A stretch of 64,000 nt of DNA, from assembly GCF_000585355.1 (NCBI RefSeq), contig NZ_KK073873.1, positions 2,957,703-3,021,702 of the forward strand, given 5' to 3'. Source of the stretch: Xylanibacter oryzae DSM 17970. GTDB taxonomy: Bacteria > Bacteroidota > Bacteroidia > Bacteroidales > Bacteroidaceae. Position 1 is the first letter of the stretch, and each line of letters opens with the position of its first letter. Under the pieces are notes generated by a model that saw only the letters and a program-made list of their open reading frames with translations, had not been told where the DNA came from and ran no database searches. Of the stretch, positions 45,901 to 54,927 are shown piece after piece. Position numbers and translations under genes: made by a program.

Positions 45901-47451
45901 GATGGCAGGATTAGTAACCTGTGCAAACTGCTGACGGAAATAATTGAAGAATATTTGTGGTCTATCGCTAAGAACAGCCAGCGGTGTATCATTACCCATA
46001 GCTGCTGTAGGTTCAACACCTTTTGTACTCATCGGAACTATTGTGTTGTCTACATCTTCCTCTCCGAATCCAAATAGTGTTTCGTGGCGTACTAACTCGT
46101 CAATGCTGTTACTTACCTTACGACCGCTCTTCAGTTTCTCTAACTGTATACGGTTTGTAGATAACCATTGACGATAAGGATGAGCACTAGCTAGGCGCTC
46201 TTTAATCTCACCATCGTAATATATTTTGCCTTCCTGTGTATCAATAAGTAAAATTTTACCAGGTTGTAGGCGTCCTTTTTCTGCAATCTCTGTAGGATCA
46301 AAGTCCATAACACCAACCTCAGAAGCAACAACCATAGTGTCGTTCTTTGTGATTGTGTATCGTGCTGGACGTAGACCATTACGGTCTAACATACCACCTG
46401 CATATCTACCGTCGCTAAACAGTAATGCAGCAGGCCCGTCCCATGGCTCCATTAATATAGAGTGGTACTCGTAGAAAGCCTTAAGGTCTTCAGATATTGG
46501 ATTCTTGTCATTGAAACTTTCAGGAACCATAACAGACATAGCATGAGGTAATGAAAGTCCACTCATAACGAAGAACTCAAATACATTATCCAAACTTGCT
46601 GAATCACTCATATCAGGTTGTACAATAGGCGAAATATCTTTGATGTTTCCAAGAGCAGGAGAATTTAATACAGATTCGCGTGCTTGCATCCAACCGCGAT
46701 TACCACGTATCGTATTAATTTCGCCATTGTGGCAGAGTAGGCGGAATGGTTGTGCCAAACTCCATGTAGGGAATGTGTTAGTTGAGAATCTTGAGTGAAC
46801 CAAAGCCAGTCCACTGGTAAAATAATTATTGGTTAAGTCTGGGAAATACTGACGAAGCTGTAAGCTTGAAAGCATACCCTTATAAATAATATTCTTGCTG
46901 GATAGTGAACATATATAAAAGTCCTTATCGTCTATTCTACGTTCTATTTTCTTACGGATAATATATAGAGTACGTTCAACACTTGGTACTTTGTCATCAG
47001 TGACACCAGTTACAAAAATCTGCTTTATAACAGGTTCTGTTGATAGTGCTGCATTGCCTAAACAATCTGGGTTGGTAGGAACATTACGGAGGTGCATAAG
47101 AGAAAGACCTTCTCGTTCTATTTCTTCAATCATTATGCTGAGAATGTCACTCTGTTTTTTCTCATCCTTGGGTAAAAATACAAGTCCTGTTCCATATTTA
47201 CCTTTTTCAGGCACAGGGATACCCTGAAGTAAAATAAACTCATGTGGTATCTGCAACAAAATACCGGCGCCATCACCTGTTTTGTTGTCGGCACCCTCTG
47301 CACCGCGGTGACGCATGTTCTCAAGTACACGCAATGCGTTATCTACAAGTTCGTGGCTTTTGTTACCGTGGATATTCACCACCATACCAACGCCACACGC
47401 ATCGTGCTCGTACTCGGCATTATACAATCCATTTCCCATTTTTAATTGCAT
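42967..47451 (-). CDS. gltB: Glutamate synthase large subunit
   Basis: GltB is the catalytic subunit, with 1,494 residues. A short propeptide ends before the nucleophile Cys in YEHDACGVG, opening the glutaminase domain (~20-430). The central domain is followed by the FMN-binding synthase barrel (MSFGALSSEAHEAIA, GAKPGEGGQLPG, SGAEGGTGASP) and a 3Fe-4S cluster motif (CVMMRKCNLNTCPLG). The C-terminal GXGXG beta-helix completes it. The second Met (residue 5) is an alternative start. It uses glutamine made by GlnN; the pair is the main ammonium assimilation route. Confidence 0.96.
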   Translation of the reverse strand: MQLKMGNGLYNAEYEHDACGVGMVVNIHGNKSHELVDNALRVLENMRHRGAEGADNKTGDGAGILLQIPHEFILLQGIPVPEKGKYGTGLVFLPKDEKKQSDILSIMIEEIEREGLSLMHLRNVPTNPDCLGNAALSTEPVIKQIFVTGVTDDKVPSVERTLYIIRKKIERRIDDKDFYICSLSSKNIIYKGMLSSLQLRQYFPDLTNNYFTSGLALVHSRFSTNTFPTWSLAQPFRLLCHNGEINTIRGNRGWMQARESVLNSPALGNIKDISPIVQPDMSDSASLDNVFEFFVMSGLSLPHAMSVMVPESFNDKNPISEDLKAFYEYHSILMEPWDGPAALLFSDGRYAGGMLDRNGLRPARYTITKNDTMVVASEVGVMDFDPTEIAEKGRLQPGKILLIDTQEGKIYYDGEIKERLASAHPYRQWLSTNRIQLEKLKSGRKVSNSIDELVRHETLFGFGEEDVDNTIVPMSTKGVEPTAAMGNDTPLAVLSDRPQIFFNYFRQQFAQVTNPAIDSIREELIMSLTEYIGRVGTGILTPDETNCKMVRLPHPILTNTQLDIICNIRYKGFNTVKLPILFECAKGEDGLREALDNLCKDAEKSVDDGYNYIILSDREVDETHAAIPSLLAVSAVHHYLISIGKRVQTALIVESGEIRETMHAALLLGYGASALNPYMTFAILDDLVKKGKIQEDYNTAEANYIKAIKKGLFKIMAKMGISTIRSYRGAKIFESIGLSESLLNSYFGTEISTIGGIGLETIARDAIKLHNEAFSKKAQTDFLPNLGQFHYRKDGIKHAWNPETIATLQLATRFNDYKKYKEYTHLVDEKEDPIFIRDFFDFKRNPISIDKVEPIESIVKHFVSGAMSFGALSSEAHEAIALAMNKIGARSNTGEGGEDNDRFHSTVDGISLSSKTKQIASGRFGVTTEYLVNAEEIQIKVAQGAKPGEGGQLPGFKVNDIIAKTRHSIPGISLISPPPHHDIYSIEDLAQLIFDLKNVNPKAAISVKLVAESGVGTIAAGVAKAKADLIVISGAEGGTGASPASSMRFAGISPEIGLSETQQTLARNGLRGQVRLQVDGQLKDGRDVIMMALLGAEEFGFGTSLLITLGCVMMRKCNLNTCPLGVTTQDPKLRKHFIGKYQYVVNYFTMLAQEVREYLAEMGYTKLDDIVGHTELIIPKKAAKGSKPSMLDFKRILHKETSNCTLYHTTNQIHDLSDVLDQQIIRASRKAVDSQEEVNLDYAIKNTDRAVGTMLSGLIAKKYGEEALPDSTVNIKFKGSAGQSFGAFLVKGVNFKLEGETNDYFGKGLSGGRIAILPPSRSNFNAEDNIIAGNTGLYGATSGELYVNGKVGERFGVRNSGAIAVLEGAGDHCCEYMTGGRVVVLGETGRNFAAGMSGGVAYVWDKKHNFDYFCNMDMVEINLVEDSSYRKELHELIRQHYLYTGSKLARTMLDDWNHYVEDFIQVVPIEYKRVLQEEQVKKLQQKIADMQRDY

Positions 47452-47491
47452 TTATTTAATTAAATTCTTGAATTTCCTATCAAATTGGTTG

Positions 47492-47499
47492 CAAAATTA
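47492..47499 (-). promoter_or_regulatory. -7 promoter box for gltB-gltD
   Basis: TAATTTTG on the - strand fits TAnnTTTG, 40 bases before the gltB ATG. Confidence 0.5.
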
Positions 47500-47580
47500 C
47501 GCATTTTCATTCCAAAATGACACATTTTGCATAACATAATATATGGCATTTAAAGATAAATAACAGAATGATATAATAAA

Positions 47581-47616
47581 CGGCCAAATAATTACAATTT
47601 ATTAATTATTTGGCCG
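47581..47616 (-). terminator. Terminator after rseP
   Basis: A 14-bp perfect stem (47581-47594 with 47603-47616) is followed on the - strand by TTTATTATAT. It ends the long - strand housekeeping operon. Confidence 0.88.
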
Positions 47617-47666
47617 TTAATGTATTAGTTTATTCTTTTGTGATTAAATGTTAAACTGTATATTTA

Positions 47667-49043
47667 TTACATATAGCCTAGCCACCGCAAAATATCATTC
47701 ATATTAGCTACTATCATTAACAGTAGTAAAATAGATATTCCTACATATTCCGCCCTTATCATAAATTTATCACTAGGCTTGCGGCCTGTGATTATTTCGT
47801 AGCATAAAAATAGTACATGCCCACCGTCTAATGCAGGTATAGGCAATATATTCATAAATGCCAATATTATACTTAAGAATGCTGTCATTTGCCAAAATAT
47901 CATCCAATCCCAAGTAGGAGGGAATAGGCTTCCTATTGCACCAAAACCACCAAGTGATTTTGCACCATCTGATGTGAAGACATATTTAAGGTCGCCAACG
48001 TATCCTCGTAAAACATGACAGCCGTACATTATACCGGCAGGGAAACTCTCAAAGAATCCATAATTTATTTGTACCGGTTTGTAATAATCAAGAATGTTAC
48101 TTTCAATAAGACCTAATTTCAAATCAGGAGTCATCAATATATTTGCAGTATCCTTGGCATTGGTTGCTTTATGAGTATAAACGACTTTTACGGAACGTAT
48201 CAACATACTGTCTTTAGAAGTCTTGGCCGAAGTCATCTTATCACTCAATCTGCCTATAATATCGTGATAGGTAAACCATGAGTCAATCGTTTTGCCATTC
48301 ATTGATATTATCATATCTCCAGTTTTGATATTCGCTTTTGCTGCGGGACTGCCTGCAATTACGCTGTCAATTTTAGATGGAATGAGTGGCATCGTAAACT
48401 TTGGATCGCTTTTGAGCATAGTGAGAAGACTTAAGCCATCAGGTATATTGACAGTGACTTTCTTACCGTTTCGTAATACATCTACAGTTTTTGCACTTGA
48501 TATAGCTCTATACATATCTCCGTCCCATCCCTTGAATGTTTTTGAGTCTGTATTAAGTAATATATCACCATCCTTAAATCCAATTTCTTTAGCTTGTTCA
48601 TTAAATTTCATACCCATATTCATATTCTTTGTAGGTATATATGAATCACCCCAATAGAATAGAACCATAGAATATATAAACAAAGCGAGAAGAAAATTAA
48701 CTAGCACGCCGCCAATCATTATTAAGAGTCTTTGCCAAGCAGGTTTAGACCTGAATTCGTATGGTTGAACTGATTGTTTCATCTGTTCTGTGTCAAATGA
48801 TTCATCAACCATACCGGATATTTTACAATATCCTCCTAATGGTAACCAGCCTATACCGTAAGTTGTATCACTCTTCTTCGGTTTAAATTCGAAGAGGTGA
48901 AACCATGGATCGAAGAAAAGATAAAATTTCTCTACACGAACCCCGAAAAGTTTCGAAAAGAAGAAGTGTCCGCCTTCGTGCAGCAGGACTAAAAGCGATA
49001 TTGCAAGCATAAACTGCAATAGTCGGATTAAAAATATTTCCAT
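47667..49043 (-). CDS. rseP: RseP-type site-2 intramembrane metalloprotease
   Basis: This inner-membrane zinc protease cleaves single-pass membrane proteins, typically anti-sigma factors. It has 458 residues. The first helix carries HEGGH (zinc His pair and Glu), and the C-terminal LDGGH supplies the third ligand. A PDZ domain (~205-285) lies between, and four membrane segments are visible. It follows dxr by 23 bases in the tsaB-DUF4290-murA-rimM-dxr-rseP series. Confidence 0.93.
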   Translation of the reverse strand: MEIFLIRLLQFMLAISLLVLLHEGGHFFFSKLFGVRVEKFYLFFDPWFHLFEFKPKKSDTTYGIGWLPLGGYCKISGMVDESFDTEQMKQSVQPYEFRSKPAWQRLLIMIGGVLVNFLLALFIYSMVLFYWGDSYIPTKNMNMGMKFNEQAKEIGFKDGDILLNTDSKTFKGWDGDMYRAISSAKTVDVLRNGKKVTVNIPDGLSLLTMLKSDPKFTMPLIPSKIDSVIAGSPAAKANIKTGDMIISMNGKTIDSWFTYHDIIGRLSDKMTSAKTSKDSMLIRSVKVVYTHKATNAKDTANILMTPDLKLGLIESNILDYYKPVQINYGFFESFPAGIMYGCHVLRGYVGDLKYVFTSDGAKSLGGFGAIGSLFPPTWDWMIFWQMTAFLSIILAFMNILPIPALDGGHVLFLCYEIITGRKPSDKFMIRAEYVGISILLLLMIVANMNDILRWLGYM

Positions 49044-49066
49044 TTTATTAAATTGGTAATTTTAAA

Positions 49067-50218
49067 TTATTTCATTAATTCTTTTGCTATTAGGCGTGCT
49101 TCTTTATCCGTTTGAACATAAACATCATATGTAGGATTCTTATCAAAGGTTACCCGCTTCATGGTTGATTCAATTATATCACTCATATCGTTAAAACTGC
49201 ATTTATCTTCTAAGAAGCCTCGATTAACAATCTCGTTTGCTGCATTTACGATGCAAGGCATGTTTCCACCTTGCTTTATAGCCTCGAACGCTAATTTAAG
49301 ACACCTGAATTTTTCCAAATCAGGCTCTGAAAATTCTAAAGGCTGTTTGAATAAGTCAATTCGATCGCAGGATAGATGTAATCTTTTGGGGAACGAGAAT
49401 GCGTATTGTATTGGAATTCGCATGTCTGGAACTCCCAACTGAGCTTTTACAGCACCATCTTGGAATTGAACTGCACTGTGCACAATAGATTGTGGATGAA
49501 CTAATACCTGGATATGACTTGCATCGACTCCAAAAAGCCATTTAGCTTCTATTACTTCAAAACCTTTGTTCATCATTGTGGCACTATCTATGGTTATTTT
49601 AGCTCCCATGTCCCAAGTTGGGTGTTTAAGGGCATCTGCTTTTGTTACCTTAGAAAGTTGCTCAGTAGTGAAATTACGGAATGGTCCTCCTGAAGCAGTC
49701 AGTAATATCTTTTCAATTGGATTGTCATCTTCACCTACAAGACTTTGGAAAATTGCAGAATGCTCACTGTCAACAGGTATTATAGGTGTGTGGTATTTTG
49801 TAGCAAGATTACGTATAAGTTCACCGGCCACAACAAGAGTCTCTTTATTGGCAAGGCAAATTGTTTTTCTCGCTTTTATTGCATGTATAGTAGGATTTAG
49901 ACCTGCAAAACCTACCATTGCTGTAAGAACAATGTTTATTGGTCCTGATTCTACAATATCTTCGAGAGCTTTTGCTCCTGCGTATACTTTTATGTCAGGC
50001 ATGTCCGAAAGTAAGTCCTTCAATTCGTCATAATTGTCTTCGTTTGCAATTACGACTGCTGCCGGCTTGAATTTTCGTGCCTGTTCTGCTAATTTCTTTG
50101 TGCTATTGTTTGCTGTTAAACAATATACTTCATATATGTCGCTATGCTCTTCAATTACCTGAAGTGCTTGCGTTCCGATTGAACCAGTAGAACCTAAAAT
50201 GGCTATCTGTTTTTTCAT
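49067..50218 (-). CDS. dxr: 1-deoxy-D-xylulose 5-phosphate reductoisomerase
   Basis: Dxr carries out the second step of the MEP isoprenoid pathway, DXP to MEP with NADPH. It has 383 residues. It has the N-terminal GSTGSIGTQALQVI NADPH loop, ANKETLVVAGELI, SEHSAIFQ and the C-terminal helical domain. Isoprenoids made here would ultimately supply the polyprenyl phosphate used by the envelope operon at 59.5 kb. It starts 13 bases after the rimM stop. Confidence 0.96.
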   Translation of the reverse strand: MKKQIAILGSTGSIGTQALQVIEEHSDIYEVYCLTANNSTKKLAEQARKFKPAAVVIANEDNYDELKDLLSDMPDIKVYAGAKALEDIVESGPINIVLTAMVGFAGLNPTIHAIKARKTICLANKETLVVAGELIRNLATKYHTPIIPVDSEHSAIFQSLVGEDDNPIEKILLTASGGPFRNFTTEQLSKVTKADALKHPTWDMGAKITIDSATMMNKGFEVIEAKWLFGVDASHIQVLVHPQSIVHSAVQFQDGAVKAQLGVPDMRIPIQYAFSFPKRLHLSCDRIDLFKQPLEFSEPDLEKFRCLKLAFEAIKQGGNMPCIVNAANEIVNRGFLEDKCSFNDMSDIIESTMKRVTFDKNPTYDVYVQTDKEARLIAKELMK

Positions 50219-50231
50219 ATCACATTATCTA

Positions 50232-50747
50232 TTATACATCGAGAAGCCCATCTGGCAACTCCATAACAAGTTTATTTTTATCAGCGTCAATATTCTTCAT
50301 AAATTCTTCTGCAGCCGGTATTAGTATTTCATTTCCATCATTTGTAGATACGCTTAAAAGAATGTTTTCTGTAGACGTGTCAACAGATGATATAGCCCCA
50401 ATGTAGTTGTCGCCATTAAAAACATCAAATCCAACAATGCTTTCCCAAGAGTTGTCAAACTCATCTACATCAGATAGGGCTTTGGGAAAATATACTTCAC
50501 AACCTGTAAGATCACGAGCACGATCTGAATCATCAATATCGTAGAATTTGACTAATGCAGTATCATTTCCGTGAAATCTATATTCTTCAATATAAAATGG
50601 TACTAGAATACCATCAATTAATATAATAAGGTAGTCTGCGTCCACACGATCAAATACGTCATCGTTGAACATGAACGACAATTCACCTTTTATGCCATGT
50701 GGCTTTCCAAGTATTCCTATCTTGTAAACGTTTTCTTGTGATATCAT
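50232..50747 (-). CDS. rimM: Ribosome maturation factor RimM
   Basis: RimM assists 30S subunit maturation by binding S19. It has 171 residues, with the N-terminal beta-barrel opening IGILGKPHGIKGEL and a C-terminal PRC-like barrel ending in ELPDGLLDV. It lies 2 bases after the murA stop, so the two are translationally close. Confidence 0.93.
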   Translation of the reverse strand: MISQENVYKIGILGKPHGIKGELSFMFNDDVFDRVDADYLIILIDGILVPFYIEEYRFHGNDTALVKFYDIDDSDRARDLTGCEVYFPKALSDVDEFDNSWESIVGFDVFNGDNYIGAISSVDTSTENILLSVSTNDGNEILIPAAEEFMKNIDADKNKLVMELPDGLLDV

Positions 50748-50749
50748 AA

Positions 50750-52057
50750 TTAATCAATTCTCTGTATTTTCGCACCTATTTTATTAAGTCTTGCTTCAAT
50801 GTTCTGATAGCCTCTATCTATTTGTTCGATATTGTCTATTCTACTTGTACCATTTGCACTCATTGCGGCAATAAGCAGTGCAATTCCTGCTCGAATGTCG
50901 GGACTTGTCATCCGGCCTGCTTTCAGTCTTATATTATGATCATGCCCAACTACTACCGCCCGGTGTGGATCACATAAAATAATTTGAGCTCTCATATCGA
51001 TTAGCTTGTCAACAAAGAATAGACGGCTCTCAAACATTTTTTGGTGGAATAAGACACTTCCTCTAGCCTGAGTTGCTACAACTAATAGTACTGATAGTAA
51101 ATCAGGAGTTAGTCCTGGCCATGGCGCATCAGAAAGTGTCATGAATGAACCATCTATAAAAGAATCTATCTGATAATGAGGTTGATATGGTATTATTAAG
51201 TCATCTCCTTCTATATCCATTTTCACGCCAAGACGTTTGAATGAATCTGGAATAATACCAAGATTTTTTAGAGAAACATCTTTTATACGAATTCCGTCTC
51301 CGACCATTGCTGCCATTCCGATAAAGGAACCTACTTCTATCATATCCGGCAATATAGTATGAGTAATGCCATGCAATTCTTTGACACCTACAATTGTAAT
51401 AAGATTCGAAGCTATCCCACTTATCTTTGCTCCCATACCATTCAACATATGGCATAATTGTTGGATATATGGCTCACAGGCTGCATTATATATTGTAGTT
51501 GCTCCTTTTGCAAAAACGGATGCCATTATTATATTGGCTGTTCCTGTAACAGAAGCTTCATCAAGCAACATATAACAACCCTTTAGATTCTGACCATTTA
51601 TCTCATAGACATTTCTTTCTGTATTGTGTACAAACTTTGCCCCAAGATATTTGAATCCAAGAAAGTGCGTGTCAAGTCTTCTTCTTCCAATCTTGTCGCC
51701 ACCTGGTTTTGCAACAACAGCTTTCCCAAATCTTGATAATAATGGTCCTATTAGTAGTACGCTGCCTCTTAAGTGAGAACATTTCTTTATGAAATCATCA
51801 CTTTGTAAATACTCTAAATTTAAATCATCTGCTTGAAAAGTATATTCATTAGGCGAAAACTTTTCAACTTTTACACCAATATCCTTTAGAAGCTGGATAA
51901 GGTTCTTTACATCTAGAATGTCTGGTATATTCTTGATATGAACTTTCTCTGCAGTTAGCAAAGTAGCACCTATTACTTCAAGAGCTTCATTCTTCGCTCC
52001 TTGTGGCGTTATTGTTCCTTTTAAACGATTCCCGCCTTCGATTATGAATGATGACAT
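50750..52057 (-). CDS. murA: UDP-N-acetylglucosamine 1-carboxyvinyltransferase
   Basis: MurA performs the first committed peptidoglycan step, transferring enolpyruvate from PEP to UDP-GlcNAc. It has 435 residues in two inside-out domains; GGNRLKGTITPQGAKNEAL is the substrate-binding opening. The catalytic loop reads KPGGDKIGRRRLDTH: Asp121 replaces the usual Cys (Cys115 in E. coli) that fosfomycin alkylates, predicting natural fosfomycin insensitivity. It lies 10 bases after the DUF4290 gene. Confidence 0.95.
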   Translation of the reverse strand: MSSFIIEGGNRLKGTITPQGAKNEALEVIGATLLTAEKVHIKNIPDILDVKNLIQLLKDIGVKVEKFSPNEYTFQADDLNLEYLQSDDFIKKCSHLRGSVLLIGPLLSRFGKAVVAKPGGDKIGRRRLDTHFLGFKYLGAKFVHNTERNVYEINGQNLKGCYMLLDEASVTGTANIIMASVFAKGATTIYNAACEPYIQQLCHMLNGMGAKISGIASNLITIVGVKELHGITHTILPDMIEVGSFIGMAAMVGDGIRIKDVSLKNLGIIPDSFKRLGVKMDIEGDDLIIPYQPHYQIDSFIDGSFMTLSDAPWPGLTPDLLSVLLVVATQARGSVLFHQKMFESRLFFVDKLIDMRAQIILCDPHRAVVVGHDHNIRLKAGRMTSPDIRAGIALLIAAMSANGTSRIDNIEQIDRGYQNIEARLNKIGAKIQRID

Positions 52058-52067
52058 ATTCAGCGCA

Positions 52068-52673
52068 TTAAAATTTTTTCTTACGTCTTTTGTTGTTTTC
52101 GAAAGTGTCGTTCTCCTTTATCTCATCGAATTCGAAAGAATTAAGATCCAATTGTATGTTACTATCGGTAAATTTAGCCAGATCATTTGCGACCTTTTCG
52201 TCATCCATAGAGCCATGACTCCATTGTGAAAGGTCTCTTTTCATTTGATTTGCAGTAATTCGTGTTAGCTCTTTCTTTTCAGGACCATCTGGCATCTCTT
52301 TAAGTTTGTCAAATAGTTCAAACATCATTTTACCGTAGTGCCTGATTTTTATCTGAGTCATAGGATACTTCATTGGAGCAGGTTTCGTAGATATCTTTTT
52401 TGCATTACTTACATCGTATGGATAATCTATATCTAGTTTGAAATTGCTCATTATAGCAAGATTATCCCACAACTTTTGCTGGTAGTCTGTGGCATCACGC
52501 ATTTGCGGAAACATATTGCCCATTATCGCAATTATGCTTTCAGCACAAATCTGACGCTCGTTTTTATCTGGCAAAGAAATGGCGTAGTCAACCATCTTTT
52601 GGATTTCTCTACCAAATTCCGGCAAAATAAGCTTTTCTCTCTTTGTGTTATAATCTAATCCTTCAATATCCAT
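52068..52673 (-). CDS. DUF4290-family conserved protein
   Basis: This 201-residue cytoplasmic protein is of unknown function and conserved in Bacteroidetes next to murA. The ATG at 52673 (MDIEGLDYNTKREKLILPEF) is chosen because it begins 1 base after the tsaB stop; the longer frame to 52748 lies inside tsaB. It is mostly helical, with a very basic C-terminus (NNKRRKKKF). Function not known; the operon suggests a cell-envelope or translation link. Confidence 0.8.
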   Translation of the reverse strand: MDIEGLDYNTKREKLILPEFGREIQKMVDYAISLPDKNERQICAESIIAIMGNMFPQMRDATDYQQKLWDNLAIMSNFKLDIDYPYDVSNAKKISTKPAPMKYPMTQIKIRHYGKMMFELFDKLKEMPDGPEKKELTRITANQMKRDLSQWSHGSMDDEKVANDLAKFTDSNIQLDLNSFEFDEIKENDTFENNKRRKKKF

Positions 52674-52674
52674 A

Positions 52675-53367
52675 TTATAATAGTTTCTTAGGTTTGGTGG
52701 CAATGAAATCTTTGAGATAGAATGGAACAAAATATGCCACATCCTCAAATTTAGATTGGGCCATCTTTTTCTCTGCTAATGGAAACATGTTTTTTGCAAG
52801 TGGTTCAATGTCTTTTACAAAATGCGCATTTGGGTGGCAAATTTTATCTTCACACTTACTAGCTCCATTTCCAAAAAAATAAATAGGCTGTTTATCCAAT
52901 AAATCTTTATATGAATCGCTATCTATTATCTTTGCTTTTATTGGAGAAATCTCTTTTAGCGAACGGTCATATATTCCTGCGTATACCTCCATGCGTCTGG
53001 CATCTATCATTGGACATAATAAAGCATTTTCAGGTAATTCTTCTTCTGATAAAAGAACAGGTACTGATAATACTTCTAATGTTGGAAGTGCTATTAACTT
53101 AATATTTCGTCCGTAGCACAAACCTTTAGCCATAGAGACACCTATACGCAAACCTGTATAAGAACCAGGACCGCAACTTACAGCAACTGCGTCAAGATGT
53201 ACCGCATGGTTATCGATAAAAGACAGAGCCTCGTCGACATAAACGCCAAGACTTATGGCATGGTTGGGGCCACTATGATCTTCTTTGTTAAATATACAAA
53301 TACCTTCGTTACTGACGGCAACAGAGCACACATTAGTACTCGTTTCAATATGCAAAATGCAAGACAT
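52675..53367 (-). CDS. tsaB: tRNA threonylcarbamoyladenosine biosynthesis protein TsaB
   Basis: TsaB is the partner of TsaD and TsaE in forming t6A37 on ANN-decoding tRNAs. It has 230 residues of the ASKHA fold. The opening CILHIETSTNVCSVAV and the SCGPGSYTGLRIGVSMAKGL segment are diagnostic. It is the first gene of the - strand series and is divergent from yicC; back-to-back -7 boxes sit between. Confidence 0.94.
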   Translation of the reverse strand: MSCILHIETSTNVCSVAVSNEGICIFNKEDHSGPNHAISLGVYVDEALSFIDNHAVHLDAVAVSCGPGSYTGLRIGVSMAKGLCYGRNIKLIALPTLEVLSVPVLLSEEELPENALLCPMIDARRMEVYAGIYDRSLKEISPIKAKIIDSDSYKDLLDKQPIYFFGNGASKCEDKICHPNAHFVKDIEPLAKNMFPLAEKKMAQSKFEDVAYFVPFYLKDFIATKPKKLL

Positions 53368-53393
53368 AATTAAAATATATTCTAAATAAAATG

Positions 53394-53431
53394 CAAATTT
53401 ACTCTTTTTTCCCGCATTTTTTGTACTTTTG
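53394..53431. promoter_or_regulatory. Divergent -7 boxes for tsaB and yicC
   Basis: TAAATTTG on the - strand (53394-53401) and TACTTTTG on the + strand (53424-53431) both fit TAnnTTTG. The latter sits 25 bases before the yicC ATG at 53456 and excludes the longer frame from 53429. Confidence 0.6.
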
Positions 53432-53455
53432 CATAAATTTAACGTGAAAGTAATT

Positions 53456-54331
53456 ATGATACAATCAATGACGGGTTACGGGAAGTCAGTCGCAACCTAT
53501 AAAACAAAGAAGATTAATGTTGAGATTAAATCATTAAATAGTAAGTCTCTGGATTTATCTGTACGTATTGCCCCCCTATATAGGGAGAAAGAAATGGAGA
53601 TACGTCAAAATATATCTAAAATGCTGGAAAGAGGGAAAATCGATTTCAGTATCTGGATAGAGAAAGATGTTACAGTAAGCCCCACTCCTATAAATGCGAC
53701 TCTTGTCGAAAATTATTATTGTCAGATAAAGGATATAGCTAAAAAGTCAAATATTCCAGAGCCGCAAGATTGGTTCTCTACATTATTGAGGATGCCTGAT
53801 GTTACAGCCAAAAATGATTTAGAAGTTTTGGATCAAGAAGAATGGAATGTGGCTCTTAGTGCTATAGATGATGCTATTAATCATTTAATAGATTTTCGTA
53901 AGCAGGAAGGTTCTGCTTTACAGAAAAAATTTAATGAGAAAATTGACAACATACATGAACTGTTAATGCTTATAGAACCTTACGAAAAAAATCGTGTTGA
54001 AAAGATTCGAACAAAGATAATAGATGGCTTAAAGAGTATACCAGAAGTCGAATATGATAAAAATCGTTTGGAACAGGAACTTATATACTATATTGAAAAA
54101 CTTGATATAAGTGAAGAAAAACAAAGACTGACCAATCACCTTAAGTATTTTAGACAGACGATGGAAGAGGGTCATGGCCAAGGCAAAAAGCTTGGCTTTA
54201 TTGCACAGGAAATGGGACGTGAAATCAATACAACAGGAAGTAAAAGTAACCAAGCCGAAATGCAGAATATTGTTGTAAAGATGAAAGATGAACTTGAACA
54301 AATAAAAGAACAGGTCTTAAACGCACTTTAA
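53456..54331 (+). CDS. yicC: YicC-family endoribonuclease-like protein
   Basis: This 291-residue protein has the conserved opening MIQSMTGYGKS and a C-terminal DUF1732 segment GKKLGFIAQEMGREINTTGSKSNQ. Family members are metal-dependent endoribonucleases linked to RNA decay and stationary-phase survival. The start follows the promoter and the family pattern. The gmk gene begins 4 bases after its stop, a common pairing. Confidence 0.92.
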   Translation: MIQSMTGYGKSVATYKTKKINVEIKSLNSKSLDLSVRIAPLYREKEMEIRQNISKMLERGKIDFSIWIEKDVTVSPTPINATLVENYYCQIKDIAKKSNIPEPQDWFSTLLRMPDVTAKNDLEVLDQEEWNVALSAIDDAINHLIDFRKQEGSALQKKFNEKIDNIHELLMLIEPYEKNRVEKIRTKIIDGLKSIPEVEYDKNRLEQELIYYIEKLDISEEKQRLTNHLKYFRQTMEEGHGQGKKLGFIAQEMGREINTTGSKSNQAEMQNIVVKMKDELEQIKEQVLNAL

Positions 54332-54335
54332 ATTA

Positions 54336-54905
54336 ATGAGAGGAAAACTAATCATATTCTCTGCGCCAAGTGGTAGTGGAAAAAGTACCATTATTAATTG
54401 GTTGATGGAACATAAAGAACTGAATATGGCTTTCAGTATTTCTTGTACCAGTAGACAGCCGCGAGGTAGTGAAAAAGATGGCGTCGAGTATTTTTTTATC
54501 GAACCGGATGAATTTAAAAAACGTATTCAGAAAAATGAATTTTTGGAATATGAAGAGGTGTATAAGGATCGTTTTTATGGCACTCTAAAGCAACAAGTTG
54601 AGAAACAGTTGGGAAAAGGTGAAAACGTTGTTTTTGACGTTGACGTAAAAGGTGGCTGTAACATAAAAAAAATATATGGTAATAAGGCCTTGAGCGTTTT
54701 TATTCAGCCTCCATCTATTGATGAACTTAGACATCGTTTAGAGGGAAGAGCTACAGATACGCCTGAGGTTATTGAGGATCGCTTGGCGAAAGCTGCTTAC
54801 GAGTTGACATTTGCTCCTAAGTTTGATAAGGTTATTGTTAATGATAACTTGGATAAGGCTAAGCAGGAATCATTTGATATAATAAAAGAATTTATTAACG
54901 AGTAA
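54336..54905 (+). CDS. gmk: Guanylate kinase
   Basis: Gmk phosphorylates GMP to GDP. It has 189 residues, with the P-loop SAPSGSGKST and the GMP-binding segment SCTSRQPRGSEKDGVEYFF. It lies in yicC-gmk-nadD with very short spacers. The guanine deaminase at 24.9 kb acts on the same base in the opposite, catabolic direction. Confidence 0.96.
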   Translation: MRGKLIIFSAPSGSGKSTIINWLMEHKELNMAFSISCTSRQPRGSEKDGVEYFFIEPDEFKKRIQKNEFLEYEEVYKDRFYGTLKQQVEKQLGKGENVVFDVDVKGGCNIKKIYGNKALSVFIQPPSIDELRHRLEGRATDTPEVIEDRLAKAAYELTFAPKFDKVIVNDNLDKAKQESFDIIKEFINE

Positions 54906-54927
54906 AGGATTTTCATCGAATATAAGG

